64,000 bases of DNA from Formicarius rufipectus (lineage: Eukaryota; Chordata; Aves; Passeriformes; Formicariidae), in the NCBI GenBank assembly GCA_013399695.1, contig VXAU01000197.1:3436557-3500556 (forward strand), given 5' to 3'. Numbering within the stretch: the stretch's first letter is position 1; each line of letters begins with the position of its first letter. A program made the position numbers and the translations under genes. Positions 14,434 through 27,500 of the stretch are shown one piece after another. The notes beneath the pieces are model-generated. The model had not been told where the DNA came from and did no database searches. It saw only the letters and a list, made by a program, of their open reading frames with translations.

Positions 14434-14452
14434 TTTTTTTTTTTTTTTTTTT
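14434..14452. repeat. Poly-T tract (19)
   Basis: An uninterrupted run of 19 T. No adjacent SINE or retrocopy body is recognisable, so it is treated as a simple homopolymer. Confidence 0.9.
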
Positions 14453-15499
14453 ATACTTTTTCCTGCCTTAATTACATTTCTCTCTTGGTTAATCATCTTT
14501 ATGACAAAACAGTATGTCCGAGGAGGGAATGTGATTTAATTAACTTTTGTCCTAATGAATCAGGCTGCAGAATCTTGTAGTAGCCTCATTTGCAAGTCTT
14601 CTTGTCCAGTAAACTGGTTGGAGGCAAAGTATTCCAATGCTACTGCACAATACAAGCTTTAAACATCAATCCCATACAAGAAACTTTAGGCTCAGTGGTG
14701 TTGCTTCTGGATTCAGAGGTGTATGAGGTGGTGAGTCTCTGAGATTTAATTTTTCTAAATAACTGCAAGTCTTTTTCCTGGTGTTGGTGCTCATTGTTGT
14801 TTCCACATGGGCCAAATTCTGTTTACCAGTAGTACCCCTCAACTCAGCAAGAGTGGTAATATGAGTAGTGCAAGCAAGAAATAGCCTTATCTGTGTGAAT
14901 AATCAAATTGTTCTCTAACAGCATATAAATGTAGACAATCATTATTGGGACAAACATTTCTGTTGCCTGGAGAAGTACTAATGATTAGAGCTGTAGCAAT
15001 AAGGCTGCTCAAAGCCACCAGGCTTGCTTTTCACCGGCTAAAAAACACCAGAAGTGTTGGATCAAAAATCCAGTTTGTATAAATGCTGTACAAAGTGTGC
15101 AGCACTTTGCAAAGTCAACACAGCTGGGAGAAAGATATTTGAGATGATATCCCTTTCTGAATATGGATATTAGAGCCTGTGATGAGCCCGTGGCTTGGTG
15201 GTGAACATCAGAGATAAACAGAGTGCTGGGGAAAAGCATATTGACTGTCAAAATGCTGTATAAAACTGTATTTCTCAGCTGTCCCCTTTCATCAAACATA
15301 ACCAGAAAAACTGAGATGTGTGAACAGGAATGTATTAGTGGGTGTTGAAGTTCACAAATTCCTGTCTTCAACCTGTGCTTAGCACTCATGCATGTTTTAT
15401 ATGCACAGATTCTGGACCTGCAACTCTGTCTGGGGATCTTAGTACAGATTCCAAATGCAAAAGGTGCTTTGCTGACAAATATTGGTTTAAAAAATTGGA

Positions 15500-15519
15500 G
15501 GGGGGGGNNGGGGGGGGGG
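15500..15519. repeat. Poly-G run interrupted by two N
   Basis: A G homopolymer is broken by N at 15508-15509. It is long enough to form a G-quadruplex and is a typical place for sequencing failure, so the length given in the assembly is unreliable. Confidence 0.85.
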
Positions 15520-18500
15520 AAGTCCTCCTATAAGGAGTTTAAAGCTGAAAATGCAGAATGTTGTAACATAAGTACCTTGCTTCCCAAATCTCATAATGAT
15601 GGTGAGGACTCATTTGTGGATCTCATTGAAATTTCCTCTGAAGTTTCTGCACTGGTTGATTTTTGTTTTTTTCCTTCCTAAAAACAATGATAATTTCAGA
15701 CACATTCAAACCATTAGCTCATCGCTACCTGAGAGGCAGTGGGTGGAGGAGGGAAATGAGTCGTGCTCACCATAGCAAGGAGATAATGAGCTATATAAAT
15801 AATTAGCAACACATTTTAAAAATATGCTTATATAGAGCCAAAAGTGTCTTGGCTTGAGTTCATGGTCTCAAAGGCGTAGTTGAGAGTATTCATTTCAGCA
15901 AGGCAAATATTATTTAACCCTTTCTCCGTGTGGTCTGTTAGAACTCATGAATGTGACGCACACAAAGACCACTCATGAAGATATTTTGAAACCCTCTGGT
16001 TCCTTCCAACAGTAGCTGGCATGTTTTGTGTAGTTGCCATGAAGATTTGCAGATCATTCCTAACAGCTGAAATTCCAGAAGCAAAATGGCACAGGTCTCC
16101 TCCTCTGGAGAACAAATGAATGCAAACACTTGAAATGTACTCCAACAGCTGTACTATTTCAGTTGACAGAAGATAAAATGCAATTCTAGACATAACCAAT
16201 ATTTCCAGGGAAGACTGGAAGATGCATTTCAGTGGAATTTGATCTTTTGCAAAAATCTCAGGCTGAAATTCTTTGTGAAGTTTTATTGAGATGAGAAAGC
16301 AGCCGTGTAACTGCCTATCTGTTAAGATGGGGCTGAGCCATTCTCCCTTTGTTAACGTTCCCAGTTTACTGGAGACAGGCAGGATTTTTCTTGGATATTC
16401 CAGGAAGGTGTCTGAGGGAGTTGTTAGACTCACAGATACCCCTGTACAATAAAACCCTGTTGGCTTTGGCCACATCAACCTGGTCTGCTCATGGAGCCAT
16501 GTGACTAAGCCAAATGTCATTTGAAGTATTCTGGCTTGGCTGCTTTTGTTATTTTAAAATCCTGTGGTTTTATTTGTTTATTTGTGTCTGTGATACCATA
16601 ATCTTGTGCAATAGCTAACTTACTTGTGTGCCATTAAAAAGTGGTCTTTGTTCTTCACATTTCTAGTTTAGTTTTGCAGTTCAGGTGTTATCAGGTGGTT
16701 TGAACAACTGTTCAGGCCTTGTCTTCCAGATGTCAAATATCTGCTATACACTGTATGGTAGATTAGTAAAATCCAAAATAATATTCTCTAATATTTTGAT
16801 CACGTTGCCAATTAAACAATACTAGTTTTCATAAATAATAGTGACAAAATCGAGAGTTACAAACATCTCTCTTGGCTAGTGTGTCCTTTTCATCACAACA
16901 TGCTCAAGAAAGTCATGCCTAGTGGGACTCTCAGTAGATGAGAAGCATTTGATGAGACCTAGTAACTTCAATGCTTTATTAGATAAAATTCATGTAGTCT
17001 TTTAACTCCACACTGAAGATGTATGTGCTGGCCTGAGAGTGATGTTGCTGCCGGATCAAATGTGTGCTGCAAAGCAGCTCAACCCCAGGAAGGCATTGCT
17101 TTCCCTGATTACTTTCTCTGCTACTAAAAATAAGAAGCAAGGCCAAGGATATGAGCAGAGTCAGACTGAGACGTGATATGTATGTTGGGTTTTTGCTTTT
17201 GTTTTTTAGTTTTTCTCTTGTGGATTTAAATGGAGATTCACTGGAGGGAAAGTGGCTGAGCTACTGCCCTGACTGTGCCTTGTTTTCTTGTGGATTAACA
17301 GGGAACTCCAATCTGCAAGGCCATCAATCTGACCCCTTTCATCAGCACTGAACCACTTTAAAAAGAAACCAGTGCATGTGATCATCAAAAGCATTTCCAT
17401 TTATACCACACTGTGGCAATTCAGCTCAGGCACCAGAAAATAAGAACAGTATATATTAAAAGGATGTTGAATGTGGAAATTAATGAGATACATAAATCTG
17501 GCAATAAAATATGCATATGGCTGTCACTTTATGGAGTGGTGAACACCTATTGACACTTTAAGTGATGGTGTTCCCTTTGCTGAGCCTGTCTGTGCTGTGT
17601 ACACATCAGAAAAGACGTTAGACATTGGAGTCCAAAGAAACAGTGATTAGCATATTCTAAAGTTTCCTGCACTAACTGCTTAAATACATTTGCATTAATA
17701 GAAGGATGAGACTCTTCATGATGTTCTCTGCATGACAAAAGCTAAAAATAATTTTATTAGAACTTTGGCTGCAGCACTACTAAATTTTAACAGTTTGGGG
17801 GAAAGGGAAACACTTTTGAAAGGTTATAATTAATGAGTTATGTGTTGTTGGTTTGGTTTTTTTTAAGTATACCAAAATAACGTGAAGAAATTGGGACAAG
17901 TGTGCTATTTTGTGCCTTGGCATTTTGACGTTTGCAGCCTGGCTTCCCACTTGAGATGGGGGCGGGCTGTGCTGGTGCCTGCTCCCTCTGCAGCTGGTTA
18001 GAAAGGAATCCAGGGTGAAAATTCCAACCAGGGAGACAATTCTGCTCTGAATCCACAAAGCAACGAATTAAACCCACCACTATCTGATGTTGAAGGGAAA
18101 TGCATCACAGAGTAACTTTATCTGAGAGAGTGTAAATTGTGCTCTAAATAGTTGCCAGTTTAAAAATTTAGATCAAGGTGCAGAAGAATTTAAGGTTTGA
18201 AAACATCTACTTTCCTGTTGTGATGGGGATCCAAAAAGTCCCCCCCGTGGCAATTCAGCACACATGGAGCTCTGGGCATCCTGTGGTGGAGAGAGGAGAA
18301 ACAAAGCAGGCTGCTGGTGTGTGAGTGAAGAAACAGAGTCCACACACAAAAGTTGTGACGTGTGGGGTGAATTTTTAGGCCTGACAGTTCCATTAAGCAC
18401 TCTCTGGGACAAGAAAGAGAAGTTTATAAATTAGGAAGTGCTGGTTTTAATTCATTGTAAGTGGTATCCTGATGGACAGCGAGATAACAGCAGCAACTGG

Positions 18501-21500
18501 AACCCCCTGGTGTTGTCCCTGCCATCGTTGCTGGGTGACCTCAGACCTGCTGTGGTCATTGGCAGCTCCTGGAGGAGCACAACCATCTCAGCACATGCAT
18601 GGTGTCCACAGAAGAAAGGGAAAATGCTGGGAAACAGAGTTTGGAATATTTTTTTTAGTGACCATTCTCCTTTTCTGATGAAGCAGACACTTGTTAAGAT
18701 GCTGGAGAGTTTTACAACTTTTCTCAGCCATCTTTAGAGGCAAGCCCATGCTGACAGGTCAGAGAATAAATGCTATCTCAAAACATATCCTTGGAGTACA
18801 CAACCTATAAAATTTAATACAGAATGTGCAGCAACCCTCTAAAACTGGAATAGGACAGTTTTCTTGCTTCTGAAAAAGTTTTTATGGTATGAGGAACACG
18901 TCACTGCACATAACTAAATAAATCAGTGTTGCAGAACATATGGGAACAATTAATTTGTTAGTGAAATGATGTATCAAGAATCAGTGATCTGTACAGATGT
19001 TGAGGAAATGATTATTAGATGGTAACTCAGTGGATGTGAGATTAGAGGATTGAAGATTAGTCTTACAAATAAACCTAATTAGCTTTTTGAATTAAGGTCC
19101 AGGCACCTACAGTAATTTTCTCCCAAGTTTCTCCATTTAGAATGGATGTGGTCATATGCCTAATGAGACCTTTCTGGATGTCTGACTCCATGTTGTTGTA
19201 CACTCAACATGCTCATTAAACAATTTAATGTCAATTTATATTTTGTCTGTAAACTCAGCTGAGAAATACTTACTACAGGAGGGACTTATTAGGAATGGCA
19301 ATCTATGATTTAAGACTTTGGCCTTTTTTCCTTTACGGAGTTGCATTTTTCATGTCTTCAGCTTAGCTCCAGTATTAAAACAATTACATTATGCAAGTGT
19401 TCACTACTCAAACATCCATCCCCAGGATTATGTTTAACATGCGGTTCATCATGTCTGTGCATTTTGGGGTTTTATTGAGGGCGGAGGCTCGTTTGGTGTT
19501 TCAGAGGTGGGATTATTTTACCTTTGGTGCATGCTTTAGTCCTGACAGCAGCATGTCCATTAACTTAAACACTGCTGAAAGGTTTTGCTCTTAGCTAATA
19601 TTTTTCTTTATACAAGTGATTGAGTGAACTTAAGCTTGGAAGTTTTTACACTTGTACTAAATCTTCACTTGTGCAGAAGTTTCATCATTTTTAACCCATG
19701 AGTTTCATTTAACCATAAATACGGAGTGGACTCTTCCACCACATGTGCAATGTCTGCTTTTGGTGAAGGTGTAGGACTCCAGAATGGTCCTGCCTGTACA
19801 ATTCTGAGTGTATCCATGTTCTTCTGCATTCTTAAGAGTTCAGAACAAAACGTTCTGTTTCCATGTTTCTTAAATTTGATGTATAAAGTACCTTACACAT
19901 AGTGATGCAGTGTTTCTTTAGAGGTATTGTATATTACTCTGTTTTGGAGAATAAATGAAGGGGAAAGCTTTGAGGGTGTTTTTGAAAAGGGGGGAGGTAA
20001 AATTTAAAGCAGAAAAAGAAAATTACAAAAAGAGGGTTTAAAAAAAATAGCAGTCCTCAGTGCTACAAAAAGAAGCCTTTGGATGTACTGGTAACATTGT
20101 GCCAGATGTGATGGAAATACCAGAGGATGACAGAATGGGAGACAGAAAGATGACTGACAGTCTTAGCAGGGAAAAGGCAGTGGAACAGGTGAACAAAGGA
20201 CTTGGAGTATTTCAGCCCAGCTAAACACCCTTACTTATAGAAGCTTATTTATATTTTTTGAAAGGCTGGAGCCTCTGAGACCATTCAAATCTGGCTTTGA
20301 AAGCTCAAAAGAACAGTTTTTATACCCCTATTTCTAACATGACATTTTCTATTTCAGCACTAAGGCTTTTATTATTCTACCAGTTGGCTTCTAATAGAAA
20401 ATATGGATTGATTTTATTTTTAAATTTCAAAATTTTAACATACAAAAAGCTCAATTTATAACTAATTTTATCCCAACTGTGATTTGAAAATTCCTAATCT
20501 CTATTTCCATCTTCAGCTGCGCTCCTATAGAAAGAATTCTATAATCATACTGCCCACTGTAGGGGCAATTCTGAATACAGCTAAAAGAAGCATTTATATA
20601 TTAAAACCTTTTGTCTTTTTTTTTTTTAATGAACAGTTTTCCATATTTCCATTATAATTTGAAAAGACAAGAGGGAATGTGTTTGACACACACTGGCCTG
20701 TATTGACATGCTAATCTTGGTATTCAATGCAAGTACACTTTCTTTGGGAGATTTAGCTGGAAGAGGAGGAAGGTCCAATGTCTGCACTGAACTTCAAACC
20801 CATGAGCTCTAACTGTGTAATGTGAACAGTAAACTTGCTGGAGGCAGTTCCTGATTATATGAGAGCTCTTGGATTTGCTGCATGATGATTATGTTATGGA
20901 TCTCTGAAACCTGTCTTTCCATGCAGCAGGCTCTGGGGCAACATTAGGCTCCAGAGCTCCCTACCAATTTCATGGCAAACTTGATTAAGCCATTAAATTG
21001 CAGATCATTGCTGACAGTAAATTAATTCTTAATCCAAGTCCTATTCTGCACTAGACTGGGAGACGTTTTTGCCAGGAGGCCAGTGGCTTGAAAATGGGTA
21101 ATTAAATTCTGCTGTAAATACATTTTCATCTACCCTTCTGCTTGCAGGAGCTGGCAAACAAGCAAGAGTCATTAAGTAATACCTGTAATTTGGTTTAGTG
21201 GAATAAGCCCTGTTCCTGTCGGGTTCTGAAATGTAAACTAAGGTTATGAAGTGGGGAATAAGCAAAAGATAAAGAAAACTGACAAAAATATATTCAGAAG
21301 AGAATGTGTTTTTATCTTTCTCTGTAAAAAAGGTTGTGTCGTTTGCAAATTTAGTAGCAGTTTGCTCTGAAGTCAGTGTAGAAAAGTTAAAAAAATCCCT
21401 AACTGTAGGAAAAGTAACAAAAGTGGCAAGATTCTGGGCATTTCTCACTCATGCAATGAATCTCCTGTGACACAACTTTACAGTTTCTGGAGTTAATTTT

Positions 21501-24500
21501 AGTGGATTGATCATGTCCTGTGTCCATGGAGCTCTACATTGCTTTGTCACATGAGGGTTTTGTTTGGGTTTGAAGCAAGTAGTATTGCTTGCAGGTTTGC
21601 TTCAGAAGTGTCAGGAGGAAACTAGAACCTTGTTTGCTAGCACTGTATTGACACTATTCTTTTTCATTCCTCTGAACCAAGATCAGTTTTCCCCCTTCTC
21701 TTCCATGTTTTTTCCATTTCCCTAAGGACCAGAAAGTTTGACAATGGTGAGCCTCCCTCCTTTGTTAAGTATAGCTGCCTCCTAATGCTCCTTAAAGAGC
21801 GAAGCAAATTTCTCTACTTCATTTCCCTCTGCTAAATAGTTTCGGTTGTCTCGAGCATTCAGAGGGACTTCCAGCTCTCCAGAGTGGTTCAGGTCTTTCA
21901 CAGAGAGTCTGACTTTCATTTCCATACCCCTGAGATTCCTGTCAGAGGATTGAGGTCCATCCAGGCTCAAATGGAAAGTGATGGAGCAAGAGGGAGGTCA
22001 AAATTGTGACACATCCTTTTGCAAAGAGGATGTGAGTGACCAGGGACGATGATGCCTGGACAAAGGATTGAGCAGGAGCAGTTGGCTGTGTTCACTTCCA
22101 GGTAGTGGAGGGGCCTATTTCCATTCTTTCTAGTCCTCTTCTTAAAATTGTTTCAGCTAGAGTTTAGTTGTGTGAATGATTTTCTTAAGAAGGAAGAAGC
22201 CTGTGGGGATGTTCTAACAGCATTAAAGGCTGGGTGTCTTTAGCTGTGAGTCAACCTGAATTGCATCCCAGCTATCTCTTGGCACCCTAATGACATTAGC
22301 CACATTAGTGGCTCATTTACTCTTTTGTGGTTAACGTTGAAGGCAGAGCTGAGGTTTTTGGAAAGAGATGTTTGGAAGCTTCAGATGGTAAAAGGTTTGC
22401 TTGGTGGCAAAGATGTCTAGGAACTTTACCTGAAACGCAGGTCATGGGAAATGGAAGATGTCAGAGTGACAGGAAAATTTCAGTTTTGTGTGAAAAGTCA
22501 TAAGAGAAAGAACCATAGTTTGGTTAAAAAAAAAATGTTCAATAAAACCTCCCTCTGCTTTCTAAGGTTCATAAATCCAGAACAAGGGTAGAATAAATTT
22601 GAAGATCTAGCATATAAACTTGGGAAAAAGTTCTAAGAAAGAGCCACAGAGAGCCAAGGAGAGAACACAGGTGTAGCTCCTGTGTTTGGGGCAATAAATG
22701 TTGTTTTTAATGATCCCCAGTGCCAATTCTACAGTTGGGTTTGACATGGGCTTTGCACATGAATAAAAGAATTCACTTCTTGTGAAGATTTTTTTTTTTT
22801 TTTGTAATGAGTGTTTTCCATTAGAAATATGACATATGCAAGCCTCTTACACCATGATCTCTAGCAGCCTCACCCCATTCCCCTGACAAAATTCTACAAA
22901 TTCAAGATGGGGCTTCTTGGAGGTCTGTGCAGTTGTTTCTTTTCAAGCCTGTGGAGCCCCAAAACATTCTGAGATTAATCTCTTTTTTAGCTTCTGAACA
23001 GTGTGATCATGAGACTTTATTAGGGATATATTAATGAAAACATACATATATGGGTTTATGCGCATATTTTATAGATAGAATTTTGTACATATTTATATAG
23101 GTATTATTTCTAAATGCAGATGCAGGTAATATTGTGTATGTTTAAAATCCACAGTTTGAGATTTGTTACTTTGCTTTCCAGTGTTATTAAAAATTTAACC
23201 GTGTCTCCAGCTGAGGCACTTTGTCATTTTGAGAGTAATGTAAATGTTAATAATTAAAAGCAATTAAAAAGTGTGTTAAAAGTCATGTAATTTTTATAGG
23301 CTGACTGATTGAATAATGGATACCTTCTGGATTTTCTATAGTGCCAAATTATTAAGCCAAGTTTTACACCTTAGAAGTCCTGTAGAAATTAAATAGCCTA
23401 TTTCGTCAAGATAGGAGTCCAGTGAAATTGTTAATTATGATGGCTGATGAGTCTCATAATCACCATACTGTGGACTACTCTGAATGAGCCTTTTCTTTCC
23501 AAGACTCCACATGTATAGGATTCCAAGCATCAGGTCAGATAAAAGGAATACATGCAAAAAACCATCCAGAATAGGTTAAATTCCATGTAGTCTGTAGTGA
23601 CCCTAAAGCCCAGAGTGCAGCCACATTGTACAGGGCTCAGTGCTCAGAAGTAAATGCTGCTTTTGCAGCAAAGGGGAATTTTTGATCTCTTTTTCTGAAA
23701 GAATGACAAAAGCTAAGAAAAAGAAATGCCTCCTCCTTTCTCTTTTTCTAAAAACAAATGAATAGGTAAATAAAAAGCCATAGCTGCATGTTTGGGGCAA
23801 GAGAATTTGACACACAAATAGCAGAACTATTGCAGGAGTCAAGCTGGTTGTAGCAGGGCAACAAGTTTAAAGTGCTTCTTGACTGCAGCAGTGTTTTATA
23901 CAGCTAAGCCTTTTGGTGCACAGTTCAAGCACAGGCTTGTGTGAGCCTTGGGTGTGTAATCATCTGACATTCCCTTGAAATCACTGCAGGAAGGGCACAG
24001 TGTAAGACAGAAATGCTTCTGTTGTTGGCTGCTTGTCTGTCCCATCAGTGGCTGGCACTGCTGTCTCGTAGAGCAGATCTGAGACGGAGAAACACTGAGC
24101 ATTGTTCCAGAGAGAAGCCCTTGGATATCCCAACAGCTTCTCCCCTAAAACCTTTCTGTCTCCCAGAGCTGCATATTTACCACAGCTGCTTGTTCCAGAG
24201 GGGTGACCAGGACAGCAGGCTGCAAAATGCTGCCCACCTTGGGGTCAGCAGCCTCATCTCATTCATTGAATAGGATAGTTTATAGTTGGTGATGCAGCTG
24301 AGCATCACCCTGAAAGAGAGAAATGCTCCCTTAACCCTTCACTTACAAAGGAGAAATGATGGAAATTAGCTGAGCAGCCTGCCTGGGTTTCCTCATGTCC
24401 TTGCAATGCCGTGGGAATTCTGGCTGTTTTTGTGTCTGCAGTGAAACTACTGCCAGCCTGAGAGCTCGAGGTCATGATACAGAGAACGGGAAAACCTGGT

Positions 24501-27500
24501 GAATCAAATGCTTGCCTGTGCTCGTTATTTGCTGTGAATTGCAAGATTTGTGTTTCTTCTTGGCAGATACCTGAGGGGCAAAATTCTCCTTCTGCAAAAC
24601 ATCACCAATACAGAAAATTGCTGTGAGTTTTCCCCGCCCAGTCCCCCTCTGCTGTATCAGCAGGGATTTCTTACATCATCTGCAGGTTTTTTGACTTCAG
24701 TTTTGTATTTTCATTTCAGTTCTATTTCTCGGTTTCTAGCCTTGTGGGTGCATTTTCTTGTCACATGAACCAGTTTAGATTGACAGATGAGCTGGGACAT
24801 ACCCTTTACAAGATCTCAACTATTTAGATTCTGGAAATCATTTGCCTGAAATAGGGCTGTGTCCTTATCTATAAAATTAATAGGTCTGCAGTCCTCCCAT
24901 GTAGCAGCATTTTTAGCACATTACCATATAATTAATTCTAAAACCAAGACAACCCCTCGAGTGTGAGTGGGAAATCTCTACCTTTGGGAAAAGGTAACAC
25001 CATATTTAGTAAGCTGAAAAGAATAGTCAGGAAGGCAGTGTAACATTTTTGTTAAAGCATATTTGAGTAGCTGAACACCATGGGGTGTGGTATTTTGCTG
25101 AATATTAGAGGGAGGGAAGCCCTTTTTCTTCAGGGTCAGTATTAACCATTTGAAGGCACTTGGGGTTTTATTCTTGCCTGTCTTAGTTTGGGCATAAAAG
25201 TGCTTTTAGCACTTTTAGACTGACGTTTGTCTCACAGAAAGCACAGATTTTCTGTGGATTCTTGTCAGAAGGAGGAGTTAGAGCTAACAAAAACAACCAC
25301 AACAAATTCAAAACAGTGTTTAATCACTCAAATTGACAATTTGTTTTGAAATTTGATGGTGTTTGAGTTCAGTGCTGGATTTCTTTTGCAGATTCAGACT
25401 TTTACACCTCTGATTTATTTTAAGTAAGAGATGTAAAATGGTCAGTACTGAAGAAAAGTATGATGATGACTTTGAAGAAAATGAGATGTTTTTTCAAATT
25501 TTTATTTTGGGCAAATTCAAAATAACTGTTTCAACTTGAATAATAATTTAAAAAATATTCTGAGTTAATATTAGATTTATCTGAAGTGCTTAATTTTGCT
25601 TGTGTACTGCAAATAGCAAACGTGATGTTTTGGGGAATCCTGTGTTAATGGATACATGGTACAAAAACTAATTTTATATATTAAGGAAGAGCTCCACAGT
25701 TCCAAAATATTGATGAAATAAGAAACTACAAAGCCCTGTAATGATGTGTTGATAATTTTCCAAGGCCAAGTTGCCAACTGTGATCTGTGACTCATTAGGA
25801 ATCCTCTGGGCTTGTTGCTGATTTTTTCCATCTGGTTTCCATCAGTCGTGTCCTTCTCCAAACTTCATAGTTCTAAGGGCATCTGTCAAGGAAAGGGAAG
25901 GGAGTTTGTGTCCCAGTCAGCAGCTGCAGAGTTCTGCTTCAGCTGAGAATTGGATGCTCCCAGGGCCGAGGGGCAGGAGTGGGGTGTTCCACACAACAGC
26001 AAATGACTGAGCTGGGCTCTGCAGGAGAACAGAGATTTACCCCATGGGGAGGTGTTGCTTGCCCATGGTCTTATCCCACTGGAATGAGGAAAACACTGGA
26101 TAGTTAAAGTGATGCCTTGGAAGAAACATAGTGTGTTCATTTTTTTCCAGTTGTAAATAGCAAGTTACTGAATAGAAGTGAGAAGGTTATTTCTGCTAGT
26201 GAACAGCAGCTTTAATATTTGTTCTTCCCCATTTTCTTCCCCCACAATTCCTGTTTTGGATCTTTTCTTTTAGATATGGCAATGTGTCTCAAGTAGGTTG
26301 GATTCAAGTGGCATTGATGTCTTCCACCCTGTAAATGCCTCTTCTGGCTCCTAAGAAGTAAAACCAGAGCCTGGGTTGAGCTCTTAGCAGACATGCAGAG
26401 ATCTGTGAAGAAAAATTAGCCTTCCTTAGAGACTGCAAGAATAGTAAAAAGCAGAATAATAACAAAAGCTACTGCTGACCAAAACAAATTATTTTTAGAA
26501 GCCTGTTCTCTTAGCTCACCTGGTTGAAAAGAGGAGCTGTTCTGTGCCTGTGCATTTGCCTATCAGTGTATAATGTCACTGAGTACGTGTAATAAAGCAT
26601 TTTCAGAGGAATAGGAAAATGCCTCTATTACTCTTTAACTGTCTGTTAAGAGTCACTGATTAAAGAGCAGTGAAATTTAGGTCACATTAACTTACCCTTC
26701 TTCAAGGGTTTTGAAGTGGTCAGTTCTGTGTTACAACAGCACTTGGTTCTTTGTTCATGTTTCTGAAAATGTAAAAGATTCTGTATCACTTAATTTGGAA
26801 GTTTGGGTCATATTTAAAATGTAACTTCTCTTTTGAATAGTCTTCAAAAATCCATCACCACCCTCTTTAGATTTTTAGAGTGCAGGAGCTTTTAAAGATC
26901 ATAAAGATTCTCATTTCCGAGAATGCAGACAAAATTCCATGAAAAAATTTCCAAGAAAAAAGTGGGTGTGTCACTTTTTCTTTCAATACTGAATTCCTGT
27001 GTAGTTTCACCTGTGCACTGCTCTGCAGTGTGGCAGTACTGCAGTACAGCAGGAAGACAGAGTTCTAATGCCACAGTTATCAGCTCCCAGGCTACCAGAG
27101 ATTATTGAGAGCAATAGTGAGATTTCAGGCTTTGGGTTGAGCCTCCTGGGAGCATTGTGATGTACCTTGTCCGGCTGGCAAGCTGAGAAATTGTGCTAAA
27201 TTTGGCTGAGAATCCATCTCAATGCCACATTGAGCCTCCAGGAAGAATCTGCTTTCAGAGAAAAGTTGTCTCATGGCTGACAAATGTGCAGTGGGCTCCC
27301 AGTGTGACAGACTGACCTCTGTTAGCTCCCCCTTCTATCAGAATGACTAAATCTGCAAATGCTTTTGGCATCTCAATCCTTTGTGTGTTGCTCCTCAAAC
27401 ACTTCGTGTGGGGTAAGAGCTTTCTGGTTCTGCTGCTTTTGTGATTATTTATCCTGAGTAAAACAATGTTTGTTACTCTATTATTCTTTCTACTTCTCCC

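Noticed and set aside
15402..15471. Possible exon after TATATGCACAG
   Set aside because: The pyrimidine tract is poor, the downstream GTGCTT is a weak donor, and the peptide is not recognised.
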